64,000 bases of DNA from Aphrocallistes beatrix (Eukaryota; Porifera; Hexactinellida; Sceptrulophora; Aphrocallistidae): the NCBI GenBank assembly GCA_963281255.1, contig OY725490.1, forward strand, positions 6,696,001-6,760,000. Direction: 5' to 3'. The translations under genes were made by a program, and so were the position numbers. The notes below the pieces were generated by a model. That model saw only the letters and a list, made by a program, of their open reading frames with translations, did not search any database and was not told the DNA's origin. Shown here one piece after another: positions 9,238-19,043 of the stretch. Every line of letters starts with the position of its first letter. The first letter of the stretch is position 1.

Positions 9238-10983
9238 ATGGCAGGGAAAGCATCTTCAGAGAGTATGGAGGACTCGACAGCAGAGCCAGAACAAGAACCT
9301 AATTCTCCGACAAACGGAGATACGGAGGTGATACTTCGCACTCCGCACTCAGTCACGATAAAGAAAACCGCGAGAGGGTTTGGCTTTAATCTTCGAGGCC
9401 AAGTGTCTGAGGGAGGGCAATTGAGGTCAATCGGTGGAGAACTCTACGGTCCTATGCAACACATAAGTTACGTATTGGAAGGGGGGCCAGCCGACCAAGC
9501 AGGGGTGAAAGATGGGGATCGGATTCTCGAAGTGAACGGAGAGAGTGCAGAAGGTGCCACACATGTAAAGGTCGTGCAGATGATCCAAGAAAACGCTGAT
9601 TGCGTGTCCATGGTTCTAATCTCAGTTAGTAAAGAGGAAGCGAATAAGCTTGATGCTGAGTTCATCCACCCTCCTACACAGGACCTTTCAGAGAGAAAAC
9701 AAGTGCACATTACTATCCCGGAATGGCGGAAGATTTATTCAGACGGTGACAACTATATGGTCTACAACATCTATCTTTCTGGGAGATTTCTCATATCAAA
9801 ACGGTATAGCGAGTTCGTAACATTGAACTCGTTGCTGAAGTCAGCTTTTGTTCATTTCAAATTACCTAAACTCCCCAAAAAGTGGCCGCTAAGTCTGAAT
9901 GAATCTCAGCTGGAGGAGAGGAGAGGAGGACTGGAACACTATCTGTCCTGTATATGCGCAGCTCCCTCCATCTTCCAGAGCAGAGAAATAAAATCCTTTC
10001 TTGGAATTGAAGGTTCCGATGCCTCAATTCAAAAGTCGCTCCCTGGAAAGACAGACGTTGTCCTCAAGATCCTCCTACCAGACAAGCAGTACGTGAATGT
10101 GAAGATAGAGAGAGCATGGACGGCGGTTCGTGTCATTGCTGCTGTATCTGAGAAGTTAAATCTCTCTGCCGCAGCTCAGCGATATTTCGCCATTTTTGAA
10201 ATGATGGAGCATGACTTCATGCGGAAACTCCACGAGAGTGAATTCCCCCACCAACTCAACATTTGCAGTTACAACACGACTGGCGAAACCTGTCTTACTT
10301 TTCGTAAATGGATCTTCTCTCTCAATCGCGAAATTTTACTCGATAGAGACGAAAAGATATTCAATCTGATCTACTCCCAAGCGAGAGAGGACGTGAGCAA
10401 AGGACGCGTTAGGCCGGAAGTCGATATCAAGACGTTGCAGGGACTCGATTCGAAAGGGAAGAAATCGGATTACCTAAACTTAGTCCGCATCACTGAGGAC
10501 TACTCGAATGTGGTTTTCCCGTCAGCTGTGACCGATGCTAGGAAGGAAGGACAGATTATTCTTAGTGTCGGATTGAAAAATTTGTCATTAATCGCGTGCG
10601 ATTCGAACGGATTCGCTGAGAAAGAGCGTGACGTAATCGTCGTAGAGTGGGACAAGATTGGAGAGTACTATACAGATCCAGAAGATTCGAGTTTCCGATT
10701 TCAAATTTTACGAACTGAAAAGAGTCCTAAATGGGTGCAACTGAACTCGAAGTACTACATTTACATGGAAGAGTGCTTTGTCCGTGTGCAGGAAGAGATT
10801 CAGCAATCGAAAGCCGTCGAGGGGAATAAAGCAATTAAAGATATAACCGAGGACCTGAGAGAGAAAGCGGACGCTACGTTGGCGAAGAATATTACCTCAA
10901 AACCTGTCCCTAGTCCGAACGGGACGATTGAAATCCAGAATACCAAGACTGCTCGCGAGGAAAACGATGACGAAGGATTGTAG
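9238..10983 (+). CDS. SNX27: Sorting nexin 27 (PDZ-PX-FERM)
   Basis: This 581-aa protein carries the SNX27 domain order. The PDZ domain is at about residues 35-130, with carboxylate-loop region GFGFNLRGQ and the long insert typical of SNX27. The PX domain is at about 155-255 (RYSEFVTLNSLLK, with a basic KLPKLPKKWP phosphoinositide region). A FERM-like module runs from about 270 to 530. SNX27 recruits cargo with C-terminal PDZ ligands to retromer on early endosomes and sends it back to the plasma membrane. The family is about 540 aa; the extra length is in the acidic or polar ends. It is a single exon with its start ATG at 9238. RRP1 follows 200 bp downstream on the same strand. Confidence 0.93.
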   Translation: MAGKASSESMEDSTAEPEQEPNSPTNGDTEVILRTPHSVTIKKTARGFGFNLRGQVSEGGQLRSIGGELYGPMQHISYVLEGGPADQAGVKDGDRILEVNGESAEGATHVKVVQMIQENADCVSMVLISVSKEEANKLDAEFIHPPTQDLSERKQVHITIPEWRKIYSDGDNYMVYNIYLSGRFLISKRYSEFVTLNSLLKSAFVHFKLPKLPKKWPLSLNESQLEERRGGLEHYLSCICAAPSIFQSREIKSFLGIEGSDASIQKSLPGKTDVVLKILLPDKQYVNVKIERAWTAVRVIAAVSEKLNLSAAAQRYFAIFEMMEHDFMRKLHESEFPHQLNICSYNTTGETCLTFRKWIFSLNREILLDRDEKIFNLIYSQAREDVSKGRVRPEVDIKTLQGLDSKGKKSDYLNLVRITEDYSNVVFPSAVTDARKEGQIILSVGLKNLSLIACDSNGFAEKERDVIVVEWDKIGEYYTDPEDSSFRFQILRTEKSPKWVQLNSKYYIYMEECFVRVQEEIQQSKAVEGNKAIKDITEDLREKADATLAKNITSKPVPSPNGTIEIQNTKTAREENDDEGL

Positions 10984-11181
10984 TTAGAACTAAACACTGC
11001 GTTCCCTATAAATAATACTTTGTATTTTGCTGACCATTTTATTCAGTTAATTGTATCTTCCATTCAAAGATGGATGTTGCTATGTTTCTATTGTATAATT
11101 CGACGTGTATGCCAACGTTTATGTAGAACAATACGACAAAGGAATTATGCTTATCTTATTGAATTGAGTTTATTTTTAGGA

Positions 11182-12777
11182 ATGGAAGGTAAGGACCTTG
11201 CTTTGGCTCGACGGCTTGTGGATGTGGATGCAAAGGCACGGGGACGAGCTCTGAAGAAGTTCCGCCAGTGGTTGAATGCGAGAGCTGCTGTCTCAGCTTT
11301 ACAAGGCCCCTCCAACCCGGGTGAAGAGGGCGGGAATGGCGTCATGACTAATCTTGATATGTTAAAAATAATGAAAGCGATCTATTTTTGTATGTGGCAT
11401 GCTGATAAACCACTTCTACAGGAGGAGCTCGCGAAAAATCTCGCCTCGCTCATTCACGTCTTCAAACGATTAGAGGACACAATGTTGTTCATAAATGCGT
11501 TTTTCAACACGATACAGCAGCAATGGTCGAATATTGACAAACTCAGACTAGATAAGTTCTACCTTTTAATGCGGGAATTTTTGAAGCAATGTTTCAAATA
11601 CCTTTCAAACCACGAGTGGAGCGAGGTGGCAATAAAATCTTTTACAGGCACACTTGAATCACATCCTCTCGAATTAATTTCAGAACATATCTCTGATGGT
11701 GTGAAGTTACATCTAATCGACATATATCTGGATGAATTGTTGATAGCGTATCGCAACATTCCAATGTCAACCCTCATCACTATGATCGAACCATTCAAGC
11801 CATTGGCCACGAAATCGCCAAACAAGATAATCAGGCAATCCACAATTGCGAACATTTTTGATCGAGTTTGTACCTTGATTGAGAAGGGGAAAGGTGTGAA
11901 TCTTTTCGCGGAAAAGGCCTTATATGAAGAATTCATTTCTAAGATGGCGGCCAATAAGGGCACGCTAGAGAGCTGTCGGAATAAACTGTACACCGTCAAA
12001 CACAAACTGCTCGTGATGACACAACCGGAAGCGGCGCTAGAATATATGGAGGTACCGCTCCCTGAGTCTCCTCCGGAAGTAACACCTCCCATCGTTACAG
12101 AGACGGCTGAATTGGCGCCTGATCTGTTGCAAGAAGCAAACGGTGTCAGTCCAATCGAGGAATCCGATGTCATCGTTGAGAAGACGAGTAACAACATTGA
12201 AGATATCGATCTGGACGGAGATGAGACGAATCACGAGGATGGAGACTTCGCGAATGAGCTGAATGCGCTGGTGGAAGGGGACACTGTGTGTGAAGAAGCT
12301 ATAGACGATGACGCTACCTTCGATTTCAGTAATGACGTATTCTCTCAGCCCGCGAATGGAGAGGCAGAGGATCAGGAATTACTGGAAATGGCTTCATTCT
12401 TCGTGCACAATAAGACAGGGAAAAAACGCAAGCGAAAATCGAAAGCTAAGAAGAACAGTGGAAAGGGACTTCACATTGTGATAAACCCGCCTCTTCACGA
12501 TGGATTCCAAAAGTGGCGCTCCCTGGACGATGTGAATAACGCACTCGGCGCCTGGTACAATGAAGACGAACTCTCCCTCTCACCCTCGACCCCCTCCCCC
12601 TCCTACGAGATCATGCCGAGTAAGAAAAAGCGAGTCACTTTCTCAGGAGAAAAACCGTACATTCGCGAATTCCGGAAAGGTTCCGCTGCTATCATGTCTC
12701 CGGAAGTAATCGCTTTCGAGAAATCTCTGACACCAACGAAAGGAATTTTAAAACCTCTGAAAGATTTATCTCCATAA
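11182..12777 (+). CDS. RRP1: RRP1/NOP52 ribosomal RNA processing protein
   Basis: The N-terminal 230 residues match the Nop52 domain (YFCMWHADKPLLQEELAK, LRLDKFYLLMREFLK, GVKLHLIDIYLDEL), which acts in the nucleolus on pre-rRNA for the 60S subunit. An acidic linker, a KKRKRKSK nuclear-localisation stretch and a tail with KKKRVTFSG follow; RVTF fits the RVxF docking motif for protein phosphatase 1, known from RRP1B. I chose the ATG at 11182 (MEGKDLALARR) because homology begins there. The longer upstream frame is untypical, and a strong acceptor-like TATTTTTAG ends three bases before the ATG. The product is 531 aa. Confidence 0.9.
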   Translation: MEGKDLALARRLVDVDAKARGRALKKFRQWLNARAAVSALQGPSNPGEEGGNGVMTNLDMLKIMKAIYFCMWHADKPLLQEELAKNLASLIHVFKRLEDTMLFINAFFNTIQQQWSNIDKLRLDKFYLLMREFLKQCFKYLSNHEWSEVAIKSFTGTLESHPLELISEHISDGVKLHLIDIYLDELLIAYRNIPMSTLITMIEPFKPLATKSPNKIIRQSTIANIFDRVCTLIEKGKGVNLFAEKALYEEFISKMAANKGTLESCRNKLYTVKHKLLVMTQPEAALEYMEVPLPESPPEVTPPIVTETAELAPDLLQEANGVSPIEESDVIVEKTSNNIEDIDLDGDETNHEDGDFANELNALVEGDTVCEEAIDDDATFDFSNDVFSQPANGEAEDQELLEMASFFVHNKTGKKRKRKSKAKKNSGKGLHIVINPPLHDGFQKWRSLDDVNNALGAWYNEDELSLSPSTPSPSYEIMPSKKKRVTFSGEKPYIREFRKGSAAIMSPEVIAFEKSLTPTKGILKPLKDLSP

Positions 12778-13403
12778 GCCGTAGAGACAGCCTACATCTA
12801 TATTATGATTCTCACGGCGGATTACGTTATTTCAATCACCCTAACTTTTGTATTGCCCTCAAGGGTTATAACATTGACTTCCTTACTTACTACCTCTCAT
12901 TTCATTCGCCCTTTCTAATACGATAGTTTGTGTTTACCGGTATTCCATTTCGTTGTATGTTCTTACTTTGTTGTTTATTGTATTTATTTTTAAGATATAC
13001 TTGTTTGGATATTTTATTTATTTTTTTAGCCGAGACGATATCTCTCGCGTTTATAACCTTAGTACTACTAATTAGCCCATCAATGACCTGGGGGCCTTTC
13101 TATTTATAGCTTGGACCCCACATTTCTATGGCTTCCCCGCCCAAAATGACTTAACCGGAAATGAGTTAGCAAAATCCATAGTCATAGCTATCAGCTAAAT
13201 AATGTAACTATCTGTATCTGTATCTTGCTTTTAGGAAATTGGGTTGATTATCACCTAAACTCGATTGTCGATTGTCAACCTTGAGCTCTTGACTCTTGGC
13301 AATTATTTACATAATTTATTTTTTTTCCTGAAGGCAGAATATTTCGCAAATATCTAACCTGGTGTTTAATATCATGGCTAGTCTTTAACTGAGTCTGTTT
13401 GAG
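12778..13403. other. Non-coding spacer between RRP1 and PDRG1
   Basis: AT-rich, no supported ORF or repeat. It contains the 3' UTR of RRP1 and the promoter of PDRG1. Pyrimidine-rich sequence ends in GAG directly before the PDRG1 ATG. Confidence 0.5.
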
Positions 13404-13811
13404 ATGGCTGCGAATATAGTTGAAGACAACCCCGGGGTGAAGAATGCGCTGAAGTATCTGACTGAGATGGAGCTGCTAGGAGAAGATGTGCTGTCAGATA
13501 AACACCAGCTCGTGGAGTTGGATAGAAAACGAAATGCGAACAGACAGGCGCTGAGAAAACTAAAACAAAAGTCCGTGAATGAGAAACAAAAAGAATGGGT
13601 GTGCTTTGGGAATATGTTTCTGCAAATGTCAACTGAATCAGTGCAGAAAAATCTGCTGGGAGATCAAGAGGAAATCGAAAAGGAAATTAAGAGAATTCAA
13701 GATGAATTAAAACCCAAAGTTTCGAAGCTCCACGAAATGGAAGGAGAGAAAGATGTGTCTGGGTTTTATCTTAAAGGGTTTACTTCTTCAGATTTGAAAG
13801 GATTATCTTAA
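13404..13811 (+). CDS. PDRG1: PDRG1, prefoldin-like subunit of the R2TP/PAQosome
   Basis: The 135-aa product matches PDRG1 in length and pattern: an N-terminal helix (LKYLTEMELLGEDVLSDK), the block RKRNANRQALRKL, the conserved VCFGNMFLQM hairpin, and a C-terminal coiled coil ending in DLKGLS. PDRG1 is a non-canonical beta-prefoldin subunit of the URI/R2TP co-chaperone that assembles RNA polymerases and PIKK kinases. It is a single exon and converges with FARSA. Confidence 0.9.
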   Translation: MAANIVEDNPGVKNALKYLTEMELLGEDVLSDKHQLVELDRKRNANRQALRKLKQKSVNEKQKEWVCFGNMFLQMSTESVQKNLLGDQEEIEKEIKRIQDELKPKVSKLHEMEGEKDVSGFYLKGFTSSDLKGLS

Positions 13812-13993
13812 AACTAATCAATTAATATTACTTGTATTAATGAAATATTTGTGTACAAATTAAATACTTTCATAGACTTTTCCTTGATTTTCTAGCCGTC
13901 ATCTTAAAGCGTAGTAACTCCATGCGCTCACGTAATAGAGAATTATCATAATTGTGACTAAACAGGCAAATCTAATTCAAAACTAAACTAAAC

Positions 13994-15508
13994 CTAGAAA
14001 TCCAATCTGCATATTGGGTTGTCATAGATAACATTCAAATTCTGTTTATGTCCGACCAAGTCTCTAATGTTGTTGTAGCCGTATTTGATCATGATCGGTC
14101 TCTCCAATGACAAGCCCCAAGCTAGTACCACCACATCTTTAGGGAGACCCATGGGCAGCAGCATTTCCGGTCTGAAAACACCGGAATTGCCCACTTCCAC
14201 CCAGGTCTTCCTTCCCTCGTGATAGCCGAATATCTCTAAGCTAGGCTCGGTGTATGGGTTATAAGCTGGTTTGAAGCGTAGTTGTTCAATTCCGAGCCTT
14301 TTGAAGAATTCCGCAAAAATCCCAATCAGGTGTCCTAGAGTGAGGTTATAGTCAGCGACCACTCCTTCCACCTGATGGAACTCTACGAGGTGCGTTGCAT
14401 CCATGGTCTCATTTCTGAAAACTCTGTCTATTGAGAAGTACTTGGCCGGTTTGAACCCCTCCTGTGCTAGCTTGTACAGCATGCGGGCACTAACTGCTGT
14501 GGTATGTGTGCGTAGAATATTCTTCTGAGCCTCACCTAACTTCCAATCGTAGTTATATCCTATAGACCCGTAGCCTCCCTTCTCATGCACCTCCTTCACC
14601 TTATCCACATACTCCTGCGGTAGTTCCGTTGTCAGGGAAGGGTCTGAGATGAAGAAGGTGTCATGAGCGTCTCGGGCTGGGTGTTGTTGCGGTTGGAAGA
14701 GAGCATCGAAATTCCAGAATGAACATTCGACGAAATTATTCGTTGGCATTTCTGTGAAACCCATTTCAATGAAAATCTGTCTCATCTGTGCTCGTCCCTT
14801 CAACAGGGGGTGGAGGTGTCCCCCTTGAGGGAGTGCGCCGTGCGCTTTCAAGTTGAGAGGTTTGAATTCCATTTCTTTCCAAGCGTTGCTAGCCAGCATC
14901 GAGGCGGTAATGTCAGCCGGAAGTCTCAGAGGTGACACATCTAACATGAACTCCTCCCCTTTACTTACATGGTAGCTTTTTATCGATCCTTCTGTGATTA
15001 GTTTACGGCCTTTGAGATTTTTTAATGTTTCCCCTCCAATCCCGGCTAACTTCCCTGTTGATATCATCTCGATCGCTTGCTGCACTTTGTCAGTTACGCT
15101 CTCGACATTCCTATGAACGGTTGCAACTCCTTCCTTCTTTTCAATTCTCAGCCAACCAGCAGACATAGCTTTACTGAACCCAATCTTAGCATTGGGTACT
15201 GTCTTCATCAACTCTTGCTGTGCTATTCCTTTCTCTGGGTCTATCGCGTTGTACACCACTACCTCGTGACTACCTGTTGAGAGTATGAGACTACCCTCTT
15301 CTGTCAGATTCCAAATCTTCTCCTCAATTTGTTCGGCTTTTATCACGTCACCCAGTGACTGCAGGCTCTTTATAATCCCGATCACTTCCTGGTGTTCTAT
15401 GCCCAGCTGTTGGGCTAGATTTAGGGAGCTGGAGTTACCTTCGTTTATTATCGCCAAGAAGTTACCTTCAAGTGGTGTCATCTTAGGCTTGCTCTTAACC
15501 GCTGCCAT
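13994..15508 (-). CDS. FARSA: Cytosolic phenylalanyl-tRNA synthetase alpha subunit
   Basis: This 504-aa protein is close to the usual length of about 508 aa. It has N-terminal winged-helix DNA/tRNA-binding repeats and a class II synthetase core: [19 protein letters not shown] with RVFRNE (motif 2 region), [11 protein letters not shown], and [13 protein letters not shown] (motif 3). With the beta subunit it forms the heterotetramer that charges tRNA-Phe in the cytosol. The start is the ATG at 15506-15508 (MAAVKSKPK). It has no intron. The paralogous mitochondrial enzyme lacks this N-terminal region, so the cytosolic assignment is firm. Confidence 0.95.
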   Translation of the reverse strand: MAAVKSKPKMTPLEGNFLAIINEGNSSSLNLAQQLGIEHQEVIGIIKSLQSLGDVIKAEQIEEKIWNLTEEGSLILSTGSHEVVVYNAIDPEKGIAQQELMKTVPNAKIGFSKAMSAGWLRIEKKEGVATVHRNVESVTDKVQQAIEMISTGKLAGIGGETLKNLKGRKLITEGSIKSYHVSKGEEFMLDVSPLRLPADITASMLASNAWKEMEFKPLNLKAHGALPQGGHLHPLLKGRAQMRQIFIEMGFTEMPTNNFVECSFWNFDALFQPQQHPARDAHDTFFISDPSLTTELPQEYVDKVKEVHEKGGYGSIGYNYDWKLGEAQKNILRTHTTAVSARMLYKLAQEGFKPAKYFSIDRVFRNETMDATHLVEFHQVEGVVADYNLTLGHLIGIFAEFFKRLGIEQLRFKPAYNPYTEPSLEIFGYHEGRKTWVEVGNSGVFRPEMLLPMGLPKDVVVLAWGLSLERPIMIKYGYNNIRDLVGHKQNLNVIYDNPICRLDF

Positions 15509-15691
15509 TCTCTAATGCTAATCTAGACCATTTAAATCCATTTTAGTTCGATTAACTCGAAATTAATTCGTGTTTTAATGTGACATTACTAGTCTATATC
15601 AATAATCAATCACATATTCACAATTAACATTCTAACATGTCCTATTTGAACAAATAATAATATTAACTAGAGTGCATTACGAAAATAATTC

Positions 15692-16360
15692 TTAATCTTG
15701 CTTTTCTCTCTCAAAATGTGATGGAACATCTGAAATATCGACATCTTCATCAGTCTCCAACTCATTCTCTTCGCCAGGCCCATACTTTAGGTAATAATAG
15801 CACCCGAATATAAAGCAGAGATCCATCAGCATGAAAGGAAATCTCGGTATGAGGGTAAAGAAGAACTTTTTCCATCCTTTCGAATGGAGTCCCACTAAAC
15901 AGCCGATGAAATGGCCTCGCAATTGCGAAGCACCCAATACTGCCTGCAGAAAATAATGTTCCTTATTCCGTTTTGTCAGTTTTTTGATTAGCACCAGGAG
16001 TAATGGTAAATGCAGGTACACGCATATCAATATATCGTAGTATATCTGCTTGTGTATCAAGATGTGATCTTGACCCGTCCAGCCGAGAGCGATCCAAATG
16101 TTTTTTACCAACCATCCGCTTTTCGAGAGAGAATACAGCTCATAGTAGTAGAGGAATGGGACATAAGTGAATAGATATATGATGACCTGGAGGACTGAAC
16201 AGATAATGAGTAGGGAGTTGTAATGAGAAATTTGTGTGTTGAACACCAGTGTGCTGCCGATTATGCATGCGATTAGAAGTGCAATGAAGAAGTAGGAACA
16301 AAATGCTAGGATGTAGAGCTCTCCTTGAACCTCCCAGATCACCTGTTCCCCTGCCGCCAT
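15692..16360 (-). CDS. Unrecognised multi-pass membrane protein with acidic tail
   Basis: From the ATG at 16358-16360 (MAAGEQVIW) the product is 222 aa. About five hydrophobic segments are visible, with a short aromatic-rich loop, a KKLTKRNK basic loop, an amphipathic stretch (HSKGWKKFFFTLIPRFPFML) and an acidic C-terminal tail. A longer start at 16441 would add 27 AT-rich residues and is less likely. I do not recognise the family. Its start region is only about 175 bp from the SERGEF ATG on the other strand, so the two probably share a bidirectional promoter. Confidence 0.65.
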   Translation of the reverse strand: MAAGEQVIWEVQGELYILAFCSYFFIALLIACIIGSTLVFNTQISHYNSLLIICSVLQVIIYLFTYVPFLYYYELYSLSKSGWLVKNIWIALGWTGQDHILIHKQIYYDILICVYLHLPLLLVLIKKLTKRNKEHYFLQAVLGASQLRGHFIGCLVGLHSKGWKKFFFTLIPRFPFMLMDLCFIFGCYYYLKYGPGEENELETDEDVDISDVPSHFEREKQD

Positions 16361-16534
16361 GCTATACAGTGCAAATAACTCATTTAAAATCATTAGATAG
16401 TTCAAGTTATTATAAATAATACAAATGAAATCACTACTCATTCGAATTAGTTCTTGATAATCCTTGAGTGTATAAATGTTAGTTGTTCTAATTGATCGTT
16501 GAAATATGCTTAATTAAAACGTTCTTAGACACGG

Positions 16535-17695
16535 ATGGCAACCAAAAACAGTGATGGGAGTATTTTGTCTTGGGGGAGCAACAGCCATTATCAGCTAGCA
16601 CTAAGAAGCCAAGAGGACCAATCCACACCTGCAGTGGTGACTGATCTAGAAGGTATCAGTGCGGGATGTATCCAAGATATCGGAGGTGGAGGAGCGCACA
16701 CTTTCATTCACCTCAGTGATGGATCGGTCTTTATGTGCGGATGGAACAAAGATGGACAGGTAGGAGACAAGAGTAAAGCAGTTGACGTCATTATTCCTAC
16801 ACCGGTATCAGGCTTACCTCCGATCAAAACGGTCGCTTGTGGTTGGAATCATACAGTTGTGTGTACGGGAGACGGTGCTGTGTTTGCATGGGGGTCTAAC
16901 GCATTCGGACAGCTGGGCATAGGGAAAATATCAGAACCCGTCCATACTCCAATTAAGTTAGACCCGAGTCTGTTCAATGGAATGCCTATAACCAAAATAG
17001 TCTGTGGCATGAGACATTCCGCTTGTGTTACTGAGGTCGGGGAGGTGTTTACATGGGGGAGTGCTGGCAAGGGACAGTTAGGAAGGGGAGGAGACAGTTG
17101 TACACCAAGTCTGTTTGGAGGTGATACACTTACGGGTATTCGGTTTGTAGATTTGGCACTGGGGAGTGGACATACTGTTGTGTTAAGTGTGGATGGAGAG
17201 ATCATGGTAAGTGGGGACAATAGTTACGGGCAGTGTGGAATGGAATGCAAGGACCTGGGTGAAAAACCGTACATTCTAAAACCAGTCAGCATTCGGGAGA
17301 AGTTTGATAAGATAGGCAAAGTGATTAAAATCGTGTCTGGTTGGGAACATAATCTGTTGTTGAATGGGGAAGGTTTGGTGTACAGCTGGGGCCGATGCGA
17401 TTACGGACAATTAGGAAGGAAAGTTTTGTGTGGAAAATGCGCCAAAGGGGAGAGGGGAACGTGTGAGATCCAAAGAATCGAGTTAGGTGTGAAAATTATT
17501 GATATAGAATGTGGCACACAGCATTGTCTGGTGTTAAGTGGATCAGGGGTGTGGAGCTGGGGATGGAATGAACATGGAATGTGCGGCGATGGGAATGAAG
17601 AGAATATCTATGAACCTTTCCTAGTCCAGCTTACACTGAATGCAAGCAAGATTGGGTGTGGAAACGGGACAAGTTTCGTAGTCACAAAAATATAA
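16535..17695 (+). CDS. SERGEF: SERGEF / DelGEF, RCC1-repeat protein
   Basis: The 386-aa protein consists of about seven RCC1 blades with repeated WGSN..GQLG-type motifs (ILSWGSNSHYQLAL, VFAWGSNAFGQLGI, VYSWGRCDYGQLGRK). The last blade, WSWGWNEHGMCGDG, is diagnostic for SERGEF. SERGEF is an RCC1 relative that binds the exocyst subunit Sec5 and affects secretion. It is a little shorter than the vertebrate protein, which has an extra C-terminal tail. It is a single exon with the ATG at 16535; an acceptor-like TTCTTAG lies six bases upstream. Confidence 0.88.
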   Translation: MATKNSDGSILSWGSNSHYQLALRSQEDQSTPAVVTDLEGISAGCIQDIGGGGAHTFIHLSDGSVFMCGWNKDGQVGDKSKAVDVIIPTPVSGLPPIKTVACGWNHTVVCTGDGAVFAWGSNAFGQLGIGKISEPVHTPIKLDPSLFNGMPITKIVCGMRHSACVTEVGEVFTWGSAGKGQLGRGGDSCTPSLFGGDTLTGIRFVDLALGSGHTVVLSVDGEIMVSGDNSYGQCGMECKDLGEKPYILKPVSIREKFDKIGKVIKIVSGWEHNLLLNGEGLVYSWGRCDYGQLGRKVLCGKCAKGERGTCEIQRIELGVKIIDIECGTQHCLVLSGSGVWSWGWNEHGMCGDGNEENIYEPFLVQLTLNASKIGCGNGTSFVVTKI

Positions 17696-18124
17696 ATTGG
17701 AGTGTTTTTTTGTGTGCAATTATTTATCAAATTTTTATGAGAAATGTTGAGTTTTTAAAGTCTAAAAGCATCATATCCAACATAACCAGATTCTAACGAA
17801 GATACATTAACTTTTAAAATGATCTAAATTGGGTAAAAAGCAAATTAATTTTCAACACAATTTAGTTAAACTGAACAAAAATGTGGTTTTAACAGGTTTA
17901 AAACACCTGATTTAACCACTCGGACAAAACCCGCCACCCTGCTCTAGCATAATTGATATTCAACTCAATATTATTAACTCAAATGCTAGCAATATAGAAC
18001 TATATAGATATACCTAATATACGATAAAAATACATCACAAATCCGTTCCATGTTAGAAGTTTTATGTATAGGCTTTATAGATACTAAAGGTATAGGAGGA
18101 GGGGTGGGGGGTTATATGTAGTGT
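17696..18124. other. Non-coding spacer at a convergent gene end
   Basis: This holds the 3' UTRs of SERGEF (+) and AGTRAP (-). A short imperfect inverted repeat built on TGGTTTTAACAGGT and its complement lies near 17883-17918. A G-rich patch occurs at about 18095-18112. No ORF is supported. Confidence 0.45.
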
Positions 18125-18640
18125 TTAACTTCTCTCACCATCATCATCGATACTGGTGTAAGGGGCATCGCCTCCAGTTCTCCCGTTCCTAGTCCCAGGT
18201 GTGAATTTGAGGGTTTCTAACACTTTCCCGAATCCATCCCGGAACCAGAAAATGAAGATGAGGAGGAAACTTGTTAACGGTTTGAAAATGAGACTGATTA
18301 TGATCATGGCAGCAGAGAATTGGAATGTTCTAGCTTGTGTGGTCTGTCCACCGCCAAATGCAGATTGTACATCGCCGAAATATAATCCGAGAACTATAAT
18401 ATCAATCAGAATACCGAACACGTGAAAGACGAACATCCAAAAAACTGCCTGGGCGCTCGACTGGTCGAGAGAGGCCCACAAGCCTAGTGCGAAGAAGAAA
18501 ACATTGATGATGACGACAGCTTGAGTCCAGTAATAATTCTGAGGTAGGAGAGAGAGGATGAAGAAGACAGAGTGGAAGAAGACGATCATCATAGGGAGAG
18601 CTGGAATGTTAGGCAGCTCGGGTGCACCAAGAGATTTCAT
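18125..18640 (-). CDS. AGTRAP: AT1 receptor-associated protein-like (AGTRAP family)
   Basis: The product has the AGTRAP pattern: hydrophobic segments near the N-terminus, a YYWTQAVVIINVFFFALGLWA stretch, and the family block AAMIIISLIFKPLTSFLL followed by a cytosolic tail containing PYTSIDDD (compare the AYQTID of vertebrate AGTRAP). AGTRAP proteins sit in ER/Golgi and endocytic membranes and promote receptor internalisation. In this lineage the receptor partner is unlikely to be an angiotensin receptor. I place the start at the ATG at 18638-18640 (MKSLGAPEL), 171 aa. The ATG at 18703 would translate an AC microsatellite, and an acceptor-like TTCACAG lies between the two. Confidence 0.78.
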   Translation of the reverse strand: MKSLGAPELPNIPALPMMIVFFHSVFFILSLLPQNYYWTQAVVIINVFFFALGLWASLDQSSAQAVFWMFVFHVFGILIDIIVLGLYFGDVQSAFGGGQTTQARTFQFSAAMIIISLIFKPLTSFLLIFIFWFRDGFGKVLETLKFTPGTRNGRTGGDAPYTSIDDDGERS

Positions 18641-19043
18641 GTTTATCTGTGAATGAGTATGTGTGTGTGTGTATGGGACGTTTTCGCCTCTCTGTATGCT
18701 CATTCAGGAGTTTACTACCAGTAATGATTTATACTGGGCGCTAATGGGCTCTAGAAAACGGGAGCTGTCAAGACTATAAATTGTTACAATTACAATGAGC
18801 ATATATTCGAAACCTTGGCTATTTAATGGTTTAAATCGTGAGCACAACCATATAAAATAACATCATGTCCATCTTAAATAATGAATCCTTGAGTGTTGGG
18901 TAATAAAATGTAAGAATTATAATAAGAACATGCATTAATAATAGTATCTAGGGAGCACGAGGTGTGTAGCGTATGGCTGTGGTATTGGTATACGTATTGA
19001 ATAACCTGGGGTATTAACTTTCAACTCACCACCTCGGTTCTCC
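18641..19043. other. Spacer between AGTRAP and SH3BP5, with an AC microsatellite
   Basis: A short (GT)n tract lies near 18659-18672. The remainder is AT-rich and contains the promoter of AGTRAP and the 3' UTR of SH3BP5. No ORF is supported. Confidence 0.5.
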
